A stretch of DNA of 25,438 nt from positions 269,672-295,109 of the forward strand of contig NW_014577266.1 of the NCBI RefSeq assembly GCF_000485595.1, written 5' to 3'. This document shows positions 9,920 to 18,900 of the stretch, piece after piece. Positions within the stretch are counted from its first letter, which is position 1; every line of letters starts with the position of its first letter. The notes beneath the pieces were generated by a model, which saw only the letters and a list, made by a program, of their open reading frames with translations, was not told the origin of the DNA and did no database searches. The stretch comes from Priapulus caudatus. Its lineage: Eukaryota > Priapulida > Priapulimorpha > Priapulimorphida > Priapulidae. The position numbers and the translations under genes were made by a program.

Positions 9920-12900
9920 ATGTTTTGGAAATGTAATATGGTAGCAACATCCAACGTCGACACGTTACTTGACGACGAGGTATTGAACTGGAATAGGCCT
10001 AGGGATCAACCCACCAACTTGTGACCAAGGGGCGTTTGAATAAAAGTTGCCTATGCCTGATGTTAACTTATACTTTATAGGACTAATAAGTCAAGATAAC
10101 GGCACTAGACACTGCCATTCGCCCCAGATTAGTAGCTTACAAGTCACGGATTAGAATGTTTAAGGAAATTGTATTGCATAAAAACTTGCAAACCATGCAA
10201 GTAATTGAAGTATACCCAAGGTTTGTCAATGTCAAAGAGTAGGCCTAATAATTATTAAACAAAAATTACGAAGTAGTAATTTATTATCATGAATGTTGAC
10301 GTCTCTACTACGGTCACGTCACCTCTGCAGTCTCCCCTTGCCATGCCATTTCTTCTGCTACAGTTGTCAGTAGGCCCTATCTTTCGCTTTGCGATTGAAC
10401 AGTACATGCTCGGCGACTATGTTTGATAGTAAGGTGACAGCTTTCGACTACCAAACGGATGCAATTTATTATTATTATTATTATTAAATCTTTACTGCAC
10501 GTAATTCAAATACAAGTACATGTACTGAACATGCTGAAGACAGTCTTTTTCATGAAGAAATACTATAGTCTTCAGATACTTGATAATGGTGAAGCAAACA
10601 TGCTTTAAATGCTAATTGTATTTTTATCTATTCATAAGCTTAAAAGTGGAAGAGTCCTACAATGCACTGTTTTTTAATATGTAAAATTGGTTGGCTATAA
10701 GTACAAGACAGCACCCCGATGTTCTAAGCATTGCCATTGACCAGTATTACCAGCTAGCCTCATAATGATACTGTAAGCTTGAGAATCAGATGCAATTGAA
10801 TCAAGTTTTTAGTAATATCGTATACATACCTTTCTCGTATGCTTATATGAGTATATGTCAAGATGTAGCTATATCTTTACTGCATCAGCGATGTTTTTGA
10901 GAGTGGACGTATTTTGTGAAAGCTCGTGTTACAATCGGTTATACTTAAAGAGTCGTCAATCAGCTAAGTTCGTTCTTTATAAACTACTGTCAAAAACACG
11001 TTTATGTTTCCTCAGTATAGCTTTAGCTATACAGAAATCATGTGTTAGACTGAGCTTATTGCTATAAGTAAGATTGTTATTCATGTAATACTTGTAAATT
11101 CTTACTCTAAAATATATATTGATGGCTTATTTACAGGATGTTACCCTTCATAAACTAATGGAGGAAGAAGATCTATTGCAAGAGTGCAAGGGCCTGAATA
11201 ATAAGCTGATAGTCTTGTAAATATAATTTTAATTTATATATACCTACAAACTGTGAAGAACATTTTACTAGAAGTAATCTATAGGTGGTACACATAGTTA
11301 TCTGTGAATTTAGTTATTTAATAATAGTTATCTTGCTGTCCCCTTTTCTCAATATATCAGGTTATCAATGTAGTATAATCTAACATTAATTTAATTGTTT
11401 TACAACGATACCTTCTGTGTTTTTACAAGTCTTACCAACCATCACTTGAGGCAGTAACAGTATATGAGATCTGTGGACGTTAGTCTTGCGGTGATATATC
11501 TGTTAGTCTGAACGATTATGAACCCATTATATATCTTATATCAGGAGCGTATAATGGCAATATTTGTCATTATACGCTCCTGCTTATATGTATATAGTTA
11601 TCTTATAAACTCACCCAGTTGTTCATTAAACAATATTACTATGTGTTGTGTTTTAGCCTTGTTCAGCCAGAGGTGCTACACGAATTGGTGGATCTTATTA
11701 TAACAGAACCACCAGAAGGAGAAGTAGAGACAATGAGATATAAGTAAGCGTATAGTACTGTATACATATATTACCCTAATTTAGTCTGAATGTATTACCC
11801 GTCTTCTCATAAGATAGGTTAAATTTTTGAATTGAAATTGAGAAAAACCAGTATTCTACCTTTGACTATTAGAGTTTCTTTAAAATCAATTAGGTTTCAC
11901 GTTAAACATTCAAATTGTTTCAGTGTGTGTTTAGCTGCATGTATATCTTTGCAGATACGCAAACCTGGCCTGTGAGCTGTTGACATGTGATGTGTCTAAG
12001 ATGAACGAAGTTCTTTCCTCTAGCATAGATGTGCTAGACAAATTATGCACATTCATCAGACAGCAGTCACCACTGAATCCTCTCCTCGCCAGTTTCTTTA
12101 GCAAGACACTTGGAATTTTGGTGCTGCGAAAGTCAGAGACGGTATAATTTCTATTTCTTATATATGGTGGGTAGCATTAGCAACAGACAAGCAGTATAAC
12201 GATGTTGATTGTCCTAGAAAATAAATTGTATAATTGTAAGTTATACAGTTGATTAGTATAGTTGATGTGATTATGTGGATGTTTATTGTTGTGATTCAGT
12301 TTTAATTTGTTGTTTAATTGTGCCGTGTTTATATTATACTAAGTTAAATAATGTATTCTTTATCATTTAATCTGGATGTATAGCCAAAATTTTGGGTGAC
12401 TTATTTTACTTTGCCATACATATATTTTGTTTTCTTATTTTCATGTTGCATTAGTTGATACATCCACCTCATTCATCAAACCAAAGTTTTATCTATTAAA
12501 GGTACTTTTGCAGCACAAGTTCTCCACCTGCAGCTTGTAGTGTAAGAGTTTCATCTGGATGTTTTTCAGATGCTAAAGTATATTAGTGGCAGGGAAAACA
12601 TGATTGACGAAGTGCTGCAACATCTTGACAAGTCTGCTAATATGGACCTAGTTCTGCGATTTGCAACATGTGCAGAACCTCACAATATCCGATGCTTGTA
12701 CAAAGAGGTTTGAGCTATAGAACAATACCTGTACTAACATACTGGATAATAGCAATCTAGTATTTAAAGCCGCACAATGCGCATCCAAACGCTAATTTCT
12801 TCAGTACTAGACTAGCAAATACTTCGTGTCATGCATAATCATACTACCTTATGGCAAAATAAACTCTAGTTCCTCCCATTTCACTGCGCGTTGTCTTATA

Positions 12901-15900
12901 AAAGGTATTTTGAAAATACCTCTGATGTTGTTGACAGTTCCCCAATCTCCAAGCAACCGTGCAGCGGTGCCGCGGTACAGCGGTACGGGCGCAGCAAAGA
13001 TAAAAACATCTGACGTCACGTCACCACTTCGATGTTATGTTGTTTGAAACAAGTTAGCGTTGGCGCCTGATTACCTGATTTCGCACCTCTTTCTTGTTGG
13101 GAACGCGCAGTCAAATGGGAGGAACTAGAGTTTATTTTGCCATAAGGTAGTATGATTATGCATGACACGAAGTATTTGCTAGTCTAGTACTGAAGAAATT
13201 AGCGTTTGGATGCGCATTGTGCGGCTTTAAGGTGCTGTATATTAACTAACTAGTATTGGTGATGCTGAAGAATATGTAATTATATTGTGATACTTGAAAA
13301 TAAATAGTATGTTTTCAGTATGCCTAAAGTAATAGAGTAATAGTAATAGTATAGTAATAGAATAACTAAAATAGTAATAGTAGTAGCAGTAGCAGTAATA
13401 GTAGCAGTAGCAGGTAACTGTTGGCTATTATCAGTAGTTGTGTTTTTTATGTGGTAATAAGTCTTCCGCTATTAGCACACGCATGAGATTATCTGCTGTC
13501 TTGCAGTGGTTGAATGAACAGAAATTGGTGCCGAAACTTGTCAGCCTAATCGAACCTAAAAGTTCAGAACAGGTGAGCCAATGCAGCCATGCTTATTTTA
13601 AGTTATCATGATCTAAAACTACAGTCGTTGTCCCAACTTTGTTGTCTCTGATTATAATTGTATATTTTAGTGCTATTCTACAATCAGATAGGTTGATTTG
13701 TGAATGAAAATTAATATCAACCCCTAAATAAATTGAAACGATTTCATTTTGAGTCAATCTTTGACCTTATAAAATAGTGCTCACTTATTCCTCTGATAGA
13801 ATGCTTCACTAAAGTACTGCTTTCTTATTTTCTAGATGCAATGCTATGCTTCTCAGGCTGTCTGTGATATGGTAATATCATTGCGAGACCAGAAGACTCA
13901 CAGTGACAAAGACAGTACGGATACTTTTCCATTGCTGTCAGTGCTGGAATCGTGAGTATCTCTATTTATGGCTAGATGTTTCTGATCTGCGCTTCCTTCT
14001 CCTAGAGCAGATCTGTCTGGTAGCTGGATGGGCTGAAATTGCCTCTGGCTGAAGTATGGTGCTCACCAAGAAGGATTTCATAGATGGACTAATTAGATTT
14101 GTGAATGCATGTTCCTGGATGAAACCGATGTTCACACAATGAATGTTTAATAGAAGAATATTCATAAGTATATGTACATGGAGGGATAGAAACAAGATAT
14201 GAAGTTGTTTGTTAAATGAAAGTAAAGTTGGCAAATTTTGTTTGACAGCATTAAGCCACATGTGGTCTGATATATGTGTGTATGTCTATGCATCCGCACG
14301 CACGTTGCACATGCCTGCCTGTGTGTTGATTTGATACTATTTAACCCCACGTGAATGTGGTTAGACATGCTAGCATCACATCATTTTGCTAACCAAATTT
14401 TGACTGAACAGATGATACAAGTCTAGCAATAATAATGTCAATGTTTTCGTTTCAGAGAGAGCACTGCTTCACAGCTGTTGGATCAAATGTTCTCAGGGTC
14501 AATCACAGAACTAACTTTAGTACATGGAATAAGCGTGTTTCTTGCGATATTTGATACTTCCAAACCAAAGTAAGTGTATACTCGTAGTGAAATTCAAATT
14601 CAAGTAGAAGTAAAAATAAGTGTGTTTAGGAAACATTTTAGATTGATGTTATATTGTTCACCATATCTTATTTCTACTATACTTTATTGAAGTTCGGCAG
14701 ATGTTGAGCAGGAGGCAGCTCTTCAAGAGAAGTTCGAGTCTACTGTAGCGGACATAACAGGAGCAGTGGAGGCCCTTATTCCACGGCTACACAACCTACA
14801 CAACGTACTGGAAGAGCCACCTGCTGTAAGAGAGTCGAGGATTATTGTGGCTTATATACATCATAGCAAACACATAAAATGTCATGTAGTGCTATAATCA
14901 ATGTCATCAAACATTATATGCCAATTTTCAGTGATAATGTTGAACATAATTTATTCGTTTTAGGAGTTCTTCTTCAGCACATTTTTATCTGTAAAGTGTG
15001 TTTAATAAAAAACACTAGCATTATGGAAGTAACACAGAATGGGCAGTAGAATTATACAGATGTATAACCAATTCCAAAACCATGTGTATCATTTGTTTTC
15101 AAGCAAAAAAAGGATTTCAGTGTTTTATAGAATGTAGGTAATGGCTCCATGCCTGTTAGTCCAGCATCCATTAATTTCCACTTCGTGTAAAATATAGTTG
15201 GTAATTATTTGTCCAGCTTATGCCAATGATAACGACGATAGGAACACTTGATCCACCGTTTGGATCTGCACGACTTCAAGTGGCAAAGCTTGTCTCCGCC
15301 ATCATAGAGATTAATGAACCAAGGATAGATGCCGAACTTGCCAGGCTTGGTACACTTGATGTGTTACTGGTCAGTCTTCACACACTGCATGATACAAACT
15401 TTAGAAATTTACATTTTACTTGCTAGAAGATGCTACGTCGGCAATGTGTATAAATTCTACAAAAAATTCACCATTATTTCCACATTTTACCAGTATTTGC
15501 TATTTTATTATTTGCTTCCAGAAAATATTAAAAATCTAAAAGAGAGAAATATTTTATACTCTATAATATAAGTTCGTTCTCACCTGGAATTCACGCTTGA
15601 ATTCACACAGGAATTTGCTACATTTGCTCATGAAAATATCTACACGTGTACGATCTGTTAGTATAAATATGCTCGTGACTGCCTTAATCAATTGTAGTGA
15701 TGAAGTAAAATTCTGTTTTTTGCAGGACCTGTTCTTTAAATACGAGTGGAATAACTTTCTGCACACTCACGTCGAACACAGCATACGTTCTGTGTTTGCA
15801 GCCCCACCCTTGGAAGGAGACACAGTCCTAGGACACCCTCTAATACAGCATGTAAGTGACTGCCCCTCATCAGTCCTGTATAGGGCACACTAACTATTAG

Positions 15901-18900
15901 CATTGTGTTTGCTGTATAACATCAAGAGCATATTAAGAAGGAGAGCATACAACGGGGAAATGAAAAAACCATGTTGTAGTTTCAGTGAAATTAGTAAACT
16001 TTACCCGTTTTATTTTGACAATTCTTTGCGGTATTATTATTCAACTGTCCTTCCTTGATAATGTAAAACCAACCGCTTGTTCCTACGATGTCTCTAGGCT
16101 GAGATATTGAGCGGTGAAAATCTAGTATTTTGCCAAAAATCTAACTAGAGTTCACTGCGAGCTGCGACTGTCTCTCGTTTTAGTGGACAGTATGTTGCTT
16201 CCGGTCGCCGCTGTAGCGCTGACTCGATACGTTATTACTACAGCGTTACTACATCCAGCGTAAGAGTTGGGTCATCACCATGGCAATAAAAAACAAGACG
16301 TTTTTGTGGAGTCCATGACTGGAAATGCGAGAAAAGATAGTAGAAGGAAACGTAATTTCATTTGTTAATGAATGACGGAAACACGCGAGGTTTCTTGAAG
16401 CTATCACCAAAGCGAGAGACAGTCGCAGCTCGCAGTGAACTCTAGTTCGATTTTCGGCAAAATACCAGATTTTCACCGCTCATTATATCAGCGTAGGGGC
16501 ATCGTAGGGACATGCGGTTGGTTTTACATTATTAAGGAAGGACAGCTGAATAATAACACCGCAAAGAATCATCGAAATAAAACGGGCAAAGTTTCTTAAT
16601 TCGACTAATACTGCAACATGGTTTCAGCATTTCACCGTTGTACGCTCTCTTTCTTAATACGCTCTTGATAACATTTCTATGAATGTTGCTGATATTAACC
16701 TTTAAAATAATTTACATCAATCTGTATTATCGAATAGTGTATAAGTATAACATTGTAAAAATTTATCTAATACAAATCACACTTTCTAAAATGCTAACAG
16801 CTTGATGATAGTAACTTATCTCATCATTTGTGATTTTATGAAACATTATTTCAAGGTAATTTGTACTTTTGTTGTGATGAGAAATATTTGATCTTTATTA
16901 AATCTTCCTTATTTGCCTAAATACTTAATAAGATTTTTAGGTTAAAGTTTAATATTGTTATATTATTCTCTAGCTTTTCAGTGGGTGTCGCTTGAAACAG
17001 AGGATATTGGAGTCATTTGAAAAATGTGACAGCGGTTGCCGCAGGCCTGGTTACATGGGGCATGTGATTAAAATAGCAAATGATATTGCAAGTTTTCTAG
17101 AGGCAGAGTCAAGCGAAGAACTAGTCAAGAGCTTTGAAACAGGTGAGTCAGGTGTAATACATCCCAAGGTTAATATTGTCACAAGCCCATGTGAATTAAA
17201 TATATTCAATGGTGTAGTTGTACTGTATATAAACTTTGTGCTTCATTTTAAACGGTCTCAATAATCTAAAATAACTATATCACCATGTGTGTGTGGCATG
17301 CACGCATTGTGAGTGAGCATGCACAAGGGCGGCGCTACAAGGTGCACTGACATGCAATTGTGACAAACAAAATAACAGACAGTACTGGAGAAATTTTGAA
17401 GAAATTCAGAATGTTTTCTAGATACTTTATGTAATAGTATAGGTAATCCTCTTCTCATTAAATTTCAGTTAACAATGCTCTATAGACATTATGGTCTTAA
17501 ATGTGAAAGGTTCAACTGTGTCTCTTTTTATTTACTCACGATTGTTCATGAACAAAGGCTTTACCTGCTAATGTTACTGTTATACAGCTATTGTTCCCAT
17601 GTGTTTTCATTTTCAGGTACCCTTGCAGACAGTGTGCAGAAATGGCAAGAATTTGTGGCTGGACCACTCACTGATATCAATAAGAAGCAAGCCCCTGATA
17701 TAGTAGGAATTTTCTTTTACAATATATATTGTCTTTATTCATTAATTCTTGTCTAATCAAATTTCATTTTTAAATGTATTGTTTTTGGTCAGAAATTTTT
17801 GTATCAGTTTAGGTTTCATATTTTCACTATATATTTATAAATTCATCAAATACTCTGTTGCATATGTTGTCTGCAATTAAATCTATCCCCCGCGACGAAG
17901 TCGGCGGGGATACTATGGTTTCATGTCTCCCCAGACGCCGCCGCTCGGTCCGCCGCAGAGAATTTCCCTTCCGCTCTATAACTTGACTCCTAATTGACCT
18001 AGCGCTACCAAACTTGGTATACTTACACATCTTGGGGAGAAGGTGAGCAGCGTACCAAATCCACATCACTGCGACCTTTATTTGACCTTTACCTTGACCT
18101 TGATCATATTTCCCTTCCGCTCTCTTACTCGGCCCCTAATTGACCTAGCGCTACCAAACTTGGTATACTTACACATCTTGGAGAGAAGGTATGTCGCATA
18201 GCAAAACCAGGTCACTGCCCCCTTTATTTGATCTTTACCTTGATCATATTTTCCTTCCGCTCTATAACTTGGCCCCTAATTGACCTAGCGCGACCAAACT
18301 TGGTATACTTACACATCTTGGAGAGAAGGTATGTCGCATAGCAAAACCAGGTCACTACGACCTTTATTTGACCTTTACCTTGACCATATTTTCCTTCCGC
18401 TCTATAACTCGGCCCCTAATTGACCTAGCGCTACCAAACTTGGTATACTTACACATCTTAGGGAGAAGGTGTGTCGCGCACCAAAACCAGGTCACTACGA
18501 CCTTTATTTGACCTTTACCTTGACCTTGATCATATTTCCCTTTCGCTCTGTAATTCGGCCCCTACTTGACCTAGCGCTACCAAACTTGGTATACTTACAC
18601 ATCTTGGGGAGAAGGTGAGCAGCGTACCAAAACCACGTCACTGCGACCTTTATTTGACCTTTACTTTGACCTTGTTCATATTTCCCTTCCGCTCTATAAC
18701 TCGGCCCCTAATTGACCTAGCGCTACCAAACTTGGTATACTTACACATCTTGGGGAGAATATGTGTCGCGTACAAAAACCAGGTCACTGTGGCTTTTATT
18801 TGACCTTGACCTTGATCATGCTTAATATAAGACAACGCATCTCTGTGTCATCTTATATAGATAACAGGACCGATGCTACACACCAGTTTGGATGGTGACT

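Larger units (their letters stand above)
12708..13506 (+). other. Intron 5 (799 bp)
   Basis: Donor GTTTGA, acceptor TTGCAG. More than half of it is the 467-bp inverted-repeat element; after that comes an AGTAAT/AGTAGC trinucleotide repeat. Confidence 0.85.
9920..17702 (+). other. Exons 1-13: SAPS domain of the PP6 regulatory subunit (residues 1-505)
   Basis: This block encodes the helical-repeat SAPS region. Recognisable family signatures are, in order: DVTLHKLMEEEDLLQECK (residues 21 onward, exon 2), TEPPEGEVETMRYKYANLACELLT across the exon 3/4 junction, SPLNPLLASFFSKTLG in exon 4, WLNEQKLVPKLV in exon 6, ITTIGTLDPPFGSARL in exon 10, DLFFKYEWNNFLHTHVE in exon 11, LKQRILESFE and GYMGHVIKIAN in exon 12, and WQEFVAGPLTDIN in exon 13. 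These follow the order seen in human PPP6R proteins with only short length differences. The loop between the conserved FFKY and LKQRIL segments, which carries a long insertion in vertebrates, is short here (about 25 residues, split by intron 11). Residue numbers come from my exon sums. Confidence 0.93.
17703..18860 (+). other. Intron 13 (1158 bp)
   Basis: Donor GTAGGA, acceptor TATATAG. Almost the entire downstream part is a six-copy satellite preceded by a GC hairpin. The acceptor lies about 35 nt beyond the repeat. Confidence 0.8.

Noticed and set aside
9684-9944. 86-codon plus-strand frame just upstream of and overlapping exon 1
   Set aside because: It is in a different frame from the MFWKC start and has no family resemblance. 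The conserved start at 9920 with an upstream in-frame stop explains the locus better.
11542-11582. MicroRNA precursor
   Set aside because: A 41-nt hairpin with a 3-nt loop is too short for a Drosha/Dicer precursor, and its arm occurs elsewhere in the window, which points to a repeat.
15597-15893. 98-codon plus frame presented as an independent gene
   Set aside because: Its 3' part is exon 11 of the PP6 regulatory subunit (15726-15851); the 5' part is intron 10 and the tail is intron 11.
17960-18830. CRISPR-like regular repeats
   Set aside because: The unit is 140-146 bp with no short constant repeat and unique spacer pattern, and it lies in an intron of an animal gene. It is a satellite.
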